Assembly: GCA_021443565.1 (NCBI GenBank)
Contig: JABUTS010000128.1
Location: 1-39,082 of the forward strand
From: Bacteroidales bacterium
GTDB lineage: Bacteria > Bacteroidota > Bacteroidia > Bacteroidales > UBA932
Direction: 5' to 3'
Length of the DNA: 39,082 nt
Part shown: one piece after another, positions 25,245 through 34,160 of the stretch
How positions within the stretch are numbered: the first letter of the stretch is position 1
Layout of the letters: each line of letters opens with the position of its first letter
Position numbers and translations under genes: made by a program
The notes under the pieces: model-generated
Told to the model about the DNA's origin: nothing
What the model saw: only the letters and a program-made list of their open reading frames with translations
Database searches by the model: none

Positions 25245-25961
25245 TCAAAGCAAATATAGCCTTAATTCAGCATTCGGAAAATTCTTTTCCATGATTTCAG
25301 CCTCACTTTCATCCGCAAGCATCAGCGCCGTGCTCAGGATCTCGGCATCCAGAGGGTCCGGACACAGGGCCGTCGTCATCTTGCGCTCGAAATTACCCTT
25401 GCCCGTGCGCGGATCAACAATGTGCCCTGTATAGGCGGGAGTGTTGCCGGAGGTTGAAAGGGTTATCTCGTCCAGGCTTATTTCCTCGACCGCAAGCCCG
25501 GAATAGGGATCTTTCAGCGCCACCTTCCAGCTGTCTCCCGAAGGATGTCTGCCCATGGCAAGTATGGTGCTGCCGCCGAAACTGACGAAAGCGTCCCGCA
25601 CTCCTTCTCCCCTGAGCATGGGAGCAATCCTGCCCAGAGCATATCCCTTGGCGAAACCGCCGAAGTCAAGCCCTTTGAAACCATCCTTCCCGTTGTCGCA
25701 GGGACCACCTCCCGCTATGTCAAAAAGCCCGCAGGTGAGCTTCCTGTAGCAGAGCGCAAGCCTTATCGCGTCCGCAAGTTCTGCAGACGGTGCGCCCCCG
25801 GCATTGTATTTCGAGACGTCGCTGGACGGGTCAAAACGGTTGAACAGCTTGTCAAGCCGTACAAGTTCATCCCTGGCGCTCGCCCAAATCTGGGGCGCGT
25901 CATCAGAGGGGAGAACAAAATCCAGCCTCGTACCCATTATCATGAGAACTTCCGCAGTCAT
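25245..25961 (-). CDS. apbE: FAD:protein FMN transferase (ApbE family), short form
   Basis: MGTRLDFVLP; LDKLFNRFDPSSDVSKYNAG; FDIAGGG; GLDFGGFAKGYALGRI; STSGNTPAYTGHIVDPRTGKG. Confidence 0.87.
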   Translation of the reverse strand: MTAEVLMIMGTRLDFVLPSDDAPQIWASARDELVRLDKLFNRFDPSSDVSKYNAGGAPSAELADAIRLALCYRKLTCGLFDIAGGGPCDNGKDGFKGLDFGGFAKGYALGRIAPMLRGEGVRDAFVSFGGSTILAMGRHPSGDSWKVALKDPYSGLAVEEISLDEITLSTSGNTPAYTGHIVDPRTGKGNFERKMTTALCPDPLDAEILSTALMLADESEAEIMEKNFPNAELRLYLL

Positions 25962-25996
25962 GGCAGCTATTTGGCGTAAAATTATGAAAAATTGGT

Positions 25997-26004
25997 TACT
26001 TTTG
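25997..26004 (+). promoter_or_regulatory. -7 box TACTTTTG upstream of pyrH
   Basis: Matches TAnnTTTG; upstream TTTG (25970-25973) is 23 nt away, slightly long. Confidence 0.4.
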
Positions 26005-26056
26005 TGATGAACAAGCCCCGGAACGGGAAATTCTTTAACTGCAATACTTTCGAAAC

Positions 26057-26773
26057 TTGAGCAAACGTATGTATAAGAGAGTGCTTCTGAAACTTAGCGG
26101 CGAAAGCCTTGGCGGACCCTCCGGCAAAGGTATAAGCGAAGATATGCTTTCAGCCTATGCTGAAGAAATCGCGGAGGCCGTGAAAAACGGCCTGCAGGTC
26201 GCGATTGTAATTGGCGGAGGAAACATATTCCGCGGACTCCAGGGAACGGGCAAGGGCTTCGACAGGGTCAACGGAGACAAGATGGGCATGCTTGCCACGG
26301 TAATCAATTCTCTCGGTCTCGCAATGGCCATACGCAGTGCCGGAGTGGAAGCGGAGGTGTTCACGGCGACACCTATGCAGCCGATAGCACGGTACTACAT
26401 GCGTGACGACGCAGTGGCAGTGCTGGAGAAGGGCGGAGTGGCTCTCATCGCAGGAGGCACGGGCAATCCCTTCTTCACCACAGATTCGGGTGCCGCCCTC
26501 AGGGCCCTCGAAATCAAGGCAGACGCACTGCTCAAGGGCACCCGCGTAGACGGAGTCTATACCGCTGACCCGGAGAAGGACCCTTCTGCCGTCAAATTCG
26601 ACGAACTCAGTTTCGACAGGGCGATTTCCGACCATCTCAAGGTCATGGACCAGACAGCCTTCGCGCTATGCAGCGAAGGGAACATGCCGATAATCGTCTT
26701 TGACATGAACGAGAAAGGCAATCTCACCAGACTCGTCAGGGGAGAGAAGGTCGGCACCCTCGTGCATAAATAG
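26057..26773 (+). CDS. pyrH: UMP kinase
   Basis: YKRVLLKLSGESLGG...VAIVIGGGNIFRG...ATVINSLGLAMAIRSAGV...GGTGNPFFTTDSGAALRA. Start may be TTG 26057 or ATG 26069. Confidence 0.96.
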   Translation: MSKRMYKRVLLKLSGESLGGPSGKGISEDMLSAYAEEIAEAVKNGLQVAIVIGGGNIFRGLQGTGKGFDRVNGDKMGMLATVINSLGLAMAIRSAGVEAEVFTATPMQPIARYYMRDDAVAVLEKGGVALIAGGTGNPFFTTDSGAALRALEIKADALLKGTRVDGVYTADPEKDPSAVKFDELSFDRAISDHLKVMDQTAFALCSEGNMPIIVFDMNEKGNLTRLVRGEKVGTLVHK

Positions 26774-26797
26774 AACAACTTTTAAAACCAGATAATC

Positions 26798-27358
26798 ATG
26801 ATAGATCCGAACACCGTCCTTGCCAAGGCAAAGGAAGATATGTCAGACGCTGTCCTCTTCCTCGAGGAAGATCTCAAGACTTACCGCGCAGGTAAGGCCA
26901 ACCCTCTTGTTTTCAACAATGTGATGGTCAATTACTACGGCTCCCTCTGCCCTGTGCCTCAGGTCGCATCCGTGACAACCCCGGATGCAAGGACCCTTAT
27001 GATACAGCCGTGGGAGAAGAAGATGATACCTGTCATCGAGAAGGCCATCCTTGATGCCAACATAGGCCTCACTCCTCAGAACAACGGTGAAACCATACGC
27101 TGCACCGTTCCTGCTCTCACGGAGGAAAGGAGAAAGGAGCTCATCAAGAAGGCGAAATCATCGGGCGAAAGCAGCAAGATAGTTGTACGCAACGCCCGCC
27201 GTGACGCCATTGAAACCCTCAAGAAATCCATAAAGGAAGGTCTCGCAGAAGACATGGAAAAGGATTATGAGGAGAAGGTTCAGAAAGCCACCGACGAAGC
27301 TGTCAAGAAAATCGACAACCTCGTAAGCACTAAGGAAAAGGAGATCATGACTGTCTGA
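26798..27358 (+). CDS. frr: Ribosome recycling factor
   Basis: DLKTYRAGKANPLVFNNVMVNYYGSLCPVPQVASVTTPDARTLMIQPWEKKMIPVIEKAI; canonical pyrH-frr order. Confidence 0.96.
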   Translation: MIDPNTVLAKAKEDMSDAVLFLEEDLKTYRAGKANPLVFNNVMVNYYGSLCPVPQVASVTTPDARTLMIQPWEKKMIPVIEKAILDANIGLTPQNNGETIRCTVPALTEERRKELIKKAKSSGESSKIVVRNARRDAIETLKKSIKEGLAEDMEKDYEEKVQKATDEAVKKIDNLVSTKEKEIMTV

Positions 27359-28502
27359 GCAGTTCTCCAGTGATGAGGTCTGAAACGAAAAGGCGGGATT
27401 CGGGTATCCTTACCCTGTCCCCCTGAAGACTTTCGAGCCCCATACTTTCCACTGATGCCGGGTCTGTACCGACAAGAGATGCAGGAATGCCCTCTGACGT
27501 GCGCAGACCCAGCATTATTTTTTCATCCCTGACCTCTTCCGGTCCCAGGGTTTCTCTTTCGCGAACGCTTTCGAAATCCCCCGACACTGCCGCTTTCAGG
27601 TAGCCCTTGAGACTGGGGTTGTTCCATGTTCTCATGACCGGGTCTCCTCCCGGCAGGCTTGCAGGCAGCAGGGTATGCGCTCCGGGACCGAAGCCGGCAT
27701 AGGGTACCCTCCTCCAATAAGCGGCATTATGGACGGCCTCATGACCGGGAAGGGCGAAATTTGAGACCTCGTAATGGTGGTAACCCGCATCAGCCAGGAC
27801 TTTGCACAAGCTTGAATACTGCGCGGCGCAATCATCATCGTCCGCCTCGGAATACTTCCCCCTCTCGAGCAATTTTTCAATCGCGCTGCCCTCCTCTATG
27901 CTCAGCTGGTAGGCAGAAATATGCTCCGGATGCAGTTCCAGGGCCTGTGCCAGAGTACGCTCCCAGACCTCGGACGAGAATTCCACCTGCCCTCCTGCCA
28001 CTCCCTCGAAGCGCCCAAGTCCGAAAATCAGGTCTATGCCCAGATTCTTCACTCCTGCAGAGCGTAGCAGCCTCACGGCCGCCAGAGCCCCGGCCGCATC
28101 GTGACGCCTGTTCATGACCTTCAGCACTCCGGGGTCGAAGGACTGCACGCCCATGCTTATCCGGTTCACTCCCAGGGCGAGAAGCCCCCGCACGTAACCT
28201 TCTCCCTTCTCAAGCACGTCTTCCGGGTTCACCTCGACCGTGAACTCTTCGTAAGGGCCTCCGTGACCGCTGGCCTTCAGAGCCTCCAGAATGCGGGCGA
28301 ATGCAGAAAGAGGCAGCACCGATGGGGTGCCGCCTCCTATGTATAAAGTGTTGACTTCTTCCGTTATTTCTTCCGCCCTGGCCGTTATTTCCACGCAAAG
28401 GGCATTGACGAAAGCTTCAGTCCCGCACTTTGGCACAAGTTCGCTGTAGAACCCGCAATACGAGCAGAAACTCCTGCAGTATGGGACGTGGATGTAGATC
28501 AA
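27345..28502 (-). CDS. hemW: HemW-type radical SAM protein
   Basis: MIYIHVPYCRSFCSYCGF (CxxxCxxC); TLYIGGGTPSVLP; GVQSFDPGVLKVMNR; HNAAYW motif. Confidence 0.9.
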   Translation of the reverse strand: MIYIHVPYCRSFCSYCGFYSELVPKCGTEAFVNALCVEITARAEEITEEVNTLYIGGGTPSVLPLSAFARILEALKASGHGGPYEEFTVEVNPEDVLEKGEGYVRGLLALGVNRISMGVQSFDPGVLKVMNRRHDAAGALAAVRLLRSAGVKNLGIDLIFGLGRFEGVAGGQVEFSSEVWERTLAQALELHPEHISAYQLSIEEGSAIEKLLERGKYSEADDDDCAAQYSSLCKVLADAGYHHYEVSNFALPGHEAVHNAAYWRRVPYAGFGPGAHTLLPASLPGGDPVMRTWNNPSLKGYLKAAVSGDFESVRERETLGPEEVRDEKIMLGLRTSEGIPASLVGTDPASVESMGLESLQGDRVRIPESRLFVSDLITGELLRQS

Positions 28503-28504
28503 GA

Positions 28505-29440
28505 CTACCTGAGAACCATTTCGGCTGTCCCGACACGACCCTGACTTGTATATGCCTCAATCGTGTAGACACCCTTTTCGTAACTTGGCACGCCCTTGAC
28601 ATAAATTGCCAGACTGACCTCGCTGCCCTCATAGTCCACATCGCGGGATGCAGTGCAGGTCAGGCTCTCGCCTCCGCTGGTGAAGGAGCTGTAATGCTCG
28701 CCCAGAAGCAGATTGCCGGAAGGGTCTATAACCCTGATGTATACGGTCTTGCGTCCTCTCTCGGCAAGTTCGTTCTCTACAAGGGATATGGAAGCGATGA
28801 GATAGTCGGTTTTGGTGCTGCGGTCTGTCGCCTTGTCACCGTTGTATGCCGTGAGGGTAAGTCCGCGCGCCTTCATGATGGAGCCCTGTGCCACCTGGGC
28901 GCTGAGCGACTCGTTCTTCCTTGTCATCTCGTCAGCCCTGCGGTTGGCGGCGGCAGCCTGCTTGCGGGCATCCCTGGCCTCTACGGTAAGCTGCTGGTTG
29001 AGAGTGTTGAGGGAGTCTATCTGAACGATATAGCCCTTCATGATGGTGCGGAGGGTTCCGAGCTCGCGCTCGTATTTGCGCATCTTCGCGAGATTGGCCG
29101 CATTGGTCTTCTGGATGTTCTCAAGAAGTTCCGCCATCATTGCGTTGGACGAGTCCACCTGGGCCTTGAGTTCTGCATTGTCCACGCCGAGTTTTTCATT
29201 CTGTGCGAAGAGAGTGTCAAGTTCGGCGGAGGTGAGCTTGAGGCTGTCCACCCTTGCAAGAATCTCGAGCTTGTTCTCGTCAAGCATATTGTTGTAGTTG
29301 CGGTTCTTGAGTCCAATCCATATCACCGCGACGAGAAGCACGGCTGCCGCCAGTGCCATGAACACCACGATTTTCTTGAGCTTTGCCGCTTCTTCGGCAT
29401 ATATCCTGCTCCTTCTTTCTTCCTTGTCGAATTCTGCCAT
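28505..29440 (-). CDS. Membrane-anchored coiled-coil protein of unknown function
   Basis: One TM (IVVFMALAAAVLLVAVIWIGL), then long heptad-like segment and a C-terminal beta-rich domain. Confidence 0.75.
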   Translation of the reverse strand: MAEFDKEERRSRIYAEEAAKLKKIVVFMALAAAVLLVAVIWIGLKNRNYNNMLDENKLEILARVDSLKLTSAELDTLFAQNEKLGVDNAELKAQVDSSNAMMAELLENIQKTNAANLAKMRKYERELGTLRTIMKGYIVQIDSLNTLNQQLTVEARDARKQAAAANRRADEMTRKNESLSAQVAQGSIMKARGLTLTAYNGDKATDRSTKTDYLIASISLVENELAERGRKTVYIRVIDPSGNLLLGEHYSSFTSGGESLTCTASRDVDYEGSEVSLAIYVKGVPSYEKGVYTIEAYTSQGRVGTAEMVLR

Positions 29441-29466
29441 GATCTTGTCAGATTAAAGTTTTGCTG

Positions 29467-29474
29467 CAAATTTA
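29467..29474 (-). promoter_or_regulatory. -7 box TAAATTTG upstream of the coiled-coil gene
   Basis: TAnnTTTG on the minus strand, 26 nt before the ATG; no clear -33 TTTG. Confidence 0.4.
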
Positions 29475-29479
29475 GAAAA

Positions 29480-29953
29480 TTATTCCAAGTCTTCCTTCCG
29501 GGAGAACTTGTATTCCAGTCCGTTCACCACGCTGACCACTTCTCTGCGCGGACCCTCCACCTTCACTCCGAGGTCGCACCAGACCATGGTCACACGGTCC
29601 TCAAACATGAACTTCGCACGTGCAAAGGCGCTGCGGCGGCGGAAAGCCATATAATGGTCTTCCTCTCCCTCAAGCACATAGCCGTGTTCGTTCATCCACG
29701 AAACTATTCCGTCCCTGAAGCCGTCCCAGTCGCCGTGGATGTGGGCGTTCATCTTCATGTAGCCGAAAAGAGGGTACAGGAGCGACACCAGCGCGAAGAC
29801 CGCGAGTATCTTGTAAACCGAGGTCCAGCCCTCCCTGAACATAGTGTTTATGTCCTTGTCAACGAGATCCAGCGCCACGAAGAGCGCCATCACGGCCGTT
29901 ACGATCAGGCAGATGTAGACAAAATACTTTACTGCCCTCAAAAAATATCTCAT
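29480..29953 (-). CDS. Membrane protein of unknown function (157 aa)
   Basis: Two N-terminal TM helices; immediately downstream of the DUF3109 gene on the same strand. Confidence 0.7.
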   Translation of the reverse strand: MRYFLRAVKYFVYICLIVTAVMALFVALDLVDKDINTMFREGWTSVYKILAVFALVSLLYPLFGYMKMNAHIHGDWDGFRDGIVSWMNEHGYVLEGEEDHYMAFRRRSAFARAKFMFEDRVTMVWCDLGVKVEGPRREVVSVVNGLEYKFSRKEDLE

Positions 29954-29957
29954 ATCC

Positions 29958-30551
29958 TTATCTGTTTATATATTTGGCAGCTCCTTCGAGCTGACGGTAA
30001 AATTCCTCTCCGAACATCCTTTCCAAGGGTTCCTTCAGGAACTGGTAAACACGCACGCCCTCACGCCTGCCCTTCTCGAAAGCGTCCTTGCAGATATCCC
30101 AGCGGTGGAGGTTGAGAGCCCTCGTGCCATTGCGAAGGGTCGAAACGCGGATAGGGTAGAGCCAGCAGCTTATGGGCTTGCGGAAGTCTGACCCGCTCCC
30201 TTCGAACCAACGTCTTTCCATGGAGCAGAAGCAGTTGCCCGAGCCGTCGAAAAGGCAGTAGGCGCACTCTTCAGTGCCCGGCACGAGAGGTGTCACAAGA
30301 TCTCCGTCCACATCCACCTCGAAAAAGCCCTTTTCATCTATAACATCCCTGCCCTTTTCCGGCATCAAGGGTGAAAACAGGGGGTAGTTCTTCTCTATTG
30401 GCTCCAGTTCACATTCAAGCAAAGGCGCTCCACTGTCGCCTATCACGCAGCAGCAACCCTTGCACTTGGGGTAATCGCAGGCAAAATATTCCGTGAGTAT
30501 CTCCTCGGAAATTAGGCAGTCGTCAATCTGTATTATGGTACCGTGGTTCAT
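29958..30551 (-). CDS. DUF3109 family cysteine-rich protein
   Basis: MNHGTIIQIDDCLISEEILTEYFACDYPKCKGCCCVIGDSGAPL...ISCWLYPIRV...WDICKDAFEKG, typical DUF3109 Cys pattern. Confidence 0.85.
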   Translation of the reverse strand: MNHGTIIQIDDCLISEEILTEYFACDYPKCKGCCCVIGDSGAPLLECELEPIEKNYPLFSPLMPEKGRDVIDEKGFFEVDVDGDLVTPLVPGTEECAYCLFDGSGNCFCSMERRWFEGSGSDFRKPISCWLYPIRVSTLRNGTRALNLHRWDICKDAFEKGRREGVRVYQFLKEPLERMFGEEFYRQLEGAAKYINR

Positions 30552-33004
30552 TTTGCAGGCTTGTAATATGTTTCCGCCCTGCTGGCCGGCTTTATCTCCG
30601 AGAATATTCCCGAAACGGCAGCCGGTGCGAGCGCCTTTACTCTTTCGGCGGCAGTGGTGGAAAAATCCTTGCCGTCAAGGTATCTGAGGGTTATAGCCTC
30701 CAGCCAGTATTCCGGCCTGGCCTGCAGGCTCGCAAGCATCTTGCCAATCCTTGCCTTGTAAATTTCCATCCTCTTGCCGTCAACCGAGCCTTTTGCCAAT
30801 CTTTCCATGGCCTGGCCTGCAACGGCAGCCATCTCCTCTCCAGTCAGGGCGTTCTGCTCCCCCGTGACATAGACGGACAGACGCAGCCTGTCCCCTCCGA
30901 GGTCCAGACGGCTGTCAGCCCTGGCATAAAGCGGAGACAGCTCCGCTATCTCGTCCTCCAGCGCCATGCGGCAGGCTATGCCCGCAAAAAGGTTGTCAAG
31001 AGTTGCAGGGCACGACACTTCCGCCTCAATCATGGCGGCTGCCCTGGCTCCAGGAACGGTCCTGACCGCAATCTCCAACGGTGGGCCGGCTGCTTTCACC
31101 GCGGTTTCCTTGAGCCTTGTTGCAGGATAATGGAACCTGCTCATATATAGGTTAAGTTCCTTCTGCACGTCCAGGGGCTCCATCTCTCCCGCCAGCACCA
31201 GCAGGGCCGACCCGCAGGCGAGGAAGCGCTGGTGCAGCCATGAGTCAAGCTCCCTTATGAATTCCGGAGCCACATCCACGGCATGACGGCCGCCCAGCCT
31301 GTATCTCACATCCTCTGCGTCGAGGCTGTCGCTTTCGTTCGCCACCGCTGAAAGGGCCCTCGCCACGAGGGCAAGATCCTTCCCGCCAGACGTGCCGGAA
31401 ATCCTTATGGCAGAAGGAGTTATCTCTCTCTTCATCTGGAGTCCGTTTGCCATGAAGAACCTGTCTGCCCTTGTTGCGCTCATCCCCAACATACCCATTG
31501 ACGAGAAAATCTCAGAGACCATGTCCGAAGTCACGTTCTCGGGCAGTTTCAGCATGGCGGTCCCGCCCGGGAGAGTAAAGCGGTAATGAAGCAGTCCGCC
31601 GGTATTCATCTTTCTGTATATTACCCTGAGGCCACCAGGATAGGTCAGCAGGGTTCCTCCGGAAAGGGGCTCGGACTTCATGGATGACTTTGACTTGAGA
31701 CCCTCGCCAGGAAGCGAATCGACACTGAAAGGTTTCACCTCGGGCAGAACATCCACTTCCGGAATGCAGGCATCCACGGCTTCTTTCAGCACGGAATGGT
31801 CAAAGGCCGGCTGTCCGGCGAAAAGGCAGCTCAGCTTGAGATCGTGGTCCATGGTCATGACCGCTCCCGCATAGCTGTTGAAAGACTCCAGTTTCCGGGC
31901 CGGCTCCACCTGCCTCCTCGACACCAGTGACACGCACTCAGAGCCCGTAGGGATGCCAGCCCCGTAAAGGCAGGCCGAAATGCAGAGACGGACCCATTCC
32001 TCATTGGTGCGGCCGGGATTCAGCTGCATATTCCTCTCAAAACCGGCGGTAAGCGCCGACATCACGCTCGAATACTCCTCCAGACTGAAATCGCCCGAAG
32101 ACGCATGGTCAACCTCGGCGGCAAGCACACATGCAACCTTCAGCAGGTCTTCATCGGTCGTGACTATCTCTATCGAGTGTATTTCGTCTGAAGGCCCGTC
32201 CGCGCTGGACCTGAATACCGAGCGTATGTCAGAATACCTGACTCCAGCCCTCTTCAGGGCAGCCTCCAGCCTTGATTTCATCAGTTCTCCCAACTCGAGA
32301 GCCATCTCCTCGGCAACCACCGGGATGGCGGTCTCCATGCTCTTGGCCGGGAGGCGGGGCGCCCTGAATTCCAGTCTGGCACAGGCTCTTCCGTCCCGGC
32401 TCCGTCCCGTCACATAGTTCCGTCCCGGACTTTCCTGCCATGCGTATGCTTCCCCGTTGCCTGCCGACTTGCCGGCAGGCACCATCATCGACAAAGTGTT
32501 GAGTTTGGCCGTGACGTCAGCGACGTTGAAGTCTCCTGCCATTATTATCACATTGTCAGCACTGTTCCTTTCATCAGAAGTTCTCTCGACAAGAGCCATC
32601 ATATAAAGAAGCACGGAGTCAGCAAGGGCTGGGTTATGTGCCATGGGAACATTCCGAAGGCTGATGACGAGGGCGTCACCTTCTCGCGAGACATGACCGT
32701 CGGGCCCGGGTGCAAGCCGGTTGCGTGACGGGAAATCCCCCTTGAAACGCCACACGCTATCCATCCTGAAGTCTTTCGGGAAATCGGTCGCATTGCGGCG
32801 GACGAGAGCGATGTCTGAAACGCCGAACCCCGCTGCGTTTTGGACAAGGTAATACCTTATGCCGTTCGGGAGCGTGCCTGACGAGACGGCATTGTCACGG
32901 GCTAGCGCCGGCAGATCCTGGGCACAGAGTTCCCTATCCGGGCAAAGGGCGCAGAGCAGAAGCGCGGCGCAGAGTGCCGCCAATATTTTTTTCGGGTATG
33001 GCAT
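30548..33004 (-). CDS. M16 (insulinase/PqqL)-like protein lacking the HxxEH catalytic motif
   Basis: Signal peptide MPYPKKILAALCAALLLCALC; SGTLPNGIRYYLVQN opening; M16-like SADNVIIMAGDFNVADVTAKL and later repeats. Start moved from 33025 to 33004 because a TAAATTTG -7 box overlaps codons 2-4 of the longer ORF. Confidence 0.7.
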   Translation of the reverse strand: MPYPKKILAALCAALLLCALCPDRELCAQDLPALARDNAVSSGTLPNGIRYYLVQNAAGFGVSDIALVRRNATDFPKDFRMDSVWRFKGDFPSRNRLAPGPDGHVSREGDALVISLRNVPMAHNPALADSVLLYMMALVERTSDERNSADNVIIMAGDFNVADVTAKLNTLSMMVPAGKSAGNGEAYAWQESPGRNYVTGRSRDGRACARLEFRAPRLPAKSMETAIPVVAEEMALELGELMKSRLEAALKRAGVRYSDIRSVFRSSADGPSDEIHSIEIVTTDEDLLKVACVLAAEVDHASSGDFSLEEYSSVMSALTAGFERNMQLNPGRTNEEWVRLCISACLYGAGIPTGSECVSLVSRRQVEPARKLESFNSYAGAVMTMDHDLKLSCLFAGQPAFDHSVLKEAVDACIPEVDVLPEVKPFSVDSLPGEGLKSKSSMKSEPLSGGTLLTYPGGLRVIYRKMNTGGLLHYRFTLPGGTAMLKLPENVTSDMVSEIFSSMGMLGMSATRADRFFMANGLQMKREITPSAIRISGTSGGKDLALVARALSAVANESDSLDAEDVRYRLGGRHAVDVAPEFIRELDSWLHQRFLACGSALLVLAGEMEPLDVQKELNLYMSRFHYPATRLKETAVKAAGPPLEIAVRTVPGARAAAMIEAEVSCPATLDNLFAGIACRMALEDEIAELSPLYARADSRLDLGGDRLRLSVYVTGEQNALTGEEMAAVAGQAMERLAKGSVDGKRMEIYKARIGKMLASLQARPEYWLEAITLRYLDGKDFSTTAAERVKALAPAAVSGIFSEIKPASRAETYYKPAK

Positions 33005-33042
33005 AATTAATGCAAATTTAGTCAAACTTGTATAATTATAGC

Positions 33043-33114
33043 TTCGTGCAGACCACGAAACTGCCTTTTGTACGGCGGGTTTTCCCGCATGATTTCCGCC
33101 CTTCAGGGCTTTTT
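33043..33114 (+). ncRNA. Possible small structured RNA: three consecutive hairpins ending in a T-run
   Basis: TTCGTG-CAGAC-CACGAA; GCGGG-TTTT-CCCGC; GCCC-TTCA-GGGC then TTTTT, in the divergent intergenic region. No canonical -7 box found upstream. Confidence 0.25.
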
Positions 33115-33149
33115 GACATCATTTAATCGTTCCTTAATCCAAAAATTAT

Positions 33150-33157
33150 TATTTTTG
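33150..33157 (+). promoter_or_regulatory. -7 box TATTTTTG upstream of the TPR gene
   Basis: TAnnTTTG match about 60 nt before the ATG at 33219. Confidence 0.4.
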
Positions 33158-33218
33158 CAAAGATGGGGCCTGCGAAGCCCCCGCAGACGGAAAAAACAAA
33201 CTTTATATCAAATAACAC

Positions 33219-34151
33219 ATGAAGAAATTGATTCTCATCGCAGCAGCCCTCGTTTTCGGCGCTGGCGCAGCCTCGGCTCAGGACATGGCCCAGGCTACAG
33301 AAACTTTCAACAAGGGCGTTGAGGCCCTCCAGATCGGCAACAACTCAGGCGCAGTCACAGCTTTCAAGCAGGCCCTCACCATTGCACAGGCCTGCGGTGA
33401 TGAAGGTGCGGATATCGTGAACGACTGCAAGACCTATATTCCTCAGCTCATCCTTGCAACAGGTCAGGACCTCATCAAGGCCGGCAAGTACGAAGAGTCT
33501 GTGGCTAAACTTCAGGAAGCTGCAGCGGCAGCCAAGGAGTACGGCAACGCTGAAATAGAGGAGAAGGCTCTCGACATGATTCCTCAGGCTTACATGCAGG
33601 CTGCCAACGGCCTTCTCAAGGCAGGCAACGTGGAAGGCGGCATCGCACAGCTCCAGAAGGTTGTGGCGGCAGACACCACCAACGGCAAGGCTTTCCTCAT
33701 GCTCGGCCAGGTATACAGCAAGATCAACAAGAAAGAGGAAGCCGTAGCCGCTCTTGAATCGGCAGCCAAATTCGGTCAGGAAAGTGCAGCCAACTCACAG
33801 CTTGCAAACATCTACCTCAAGGAATCACAGGGCCTCCTCAAGACTTCCGTGAAGGATGCTCTCGAGACCGCCCTCAAGTCTGCATCTTACAAGGAGACTC
33901 CTTCGGCATACCAGATTGCCGGCAACGCAGCTTACAAACTCAACCAGTTTGCGGACGCGGCAAACTATTTTGAGAAGCAGGTTGAACTTGCGCCTACCGC
34001 AAGCTCTGTTCCTAATACCATCAACACCATCGCCACCTGCTACGAGAAGCTGGGCAACAAGGAAAAGGCCATCGAGTTCTTCACCAAGATTGAGAACGAC
34101 CCTCAGAAGGGAGAATATGCAAAGGGCCGCATCGCAGAGCTTAAGAAGTAA
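33219..34151 (+). CDS. Secreted tetratricopeptide repeat protein
   Basis: Signal peptide (LILIAAALVFGAGAASAQ) and several TPR-like units (ANGKAFLMLGQVYSKINKKEEAVAALESAAKF; TIATCYEKLGNKEKAIEFFTKI). Confidence 0.88.
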   Translation: MKKLILIAAALVFGAGAASAQDMAQATETFNKGVEALQIGNNSGAVTAFKQALTIAQACGDEGADIVNDCKTYIPQLILATGQDLIKAGKYEESVAKLQEAAAAAKEYGNAEIEEKALDMIPQAYMQAANGLLKAGNVEGGIAQLQKVVAADTTNGKAFLMLGQVYSKINKKEEAVAALESAAKFGQESAANSQLANIYLKESQGLLKTSVKDALETALKSASYKETPSAYQIAGNAAYKLNQFADAANYFEKQVELAPTASSVPNTINTIATCYEKLGNKEKAIEFFTKIENDPQKGEYAKGRIAELKK

Positions 34152-34160
34152 TTCGGCCGC

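Noticed and set aside
24154-25434. 426-aa plus-strand ORF
   Set aside because: Antisense to the Gfo/Idh/MocA gene; shadow ORF without recognisable domain.
28430-30115. 561-aa plus-strand ORF
   Set aside because: Spans antisense to four minus-strand genes (hemW start through DUF3109 end); His/Cys-rich mirror translation.
33005-33025. Start codon of the M16-like ORF at 33025
   Set aside because: Codons 2-4 are the TAAATTTG -7 box; a signal peptide begins at the Met at 33004.
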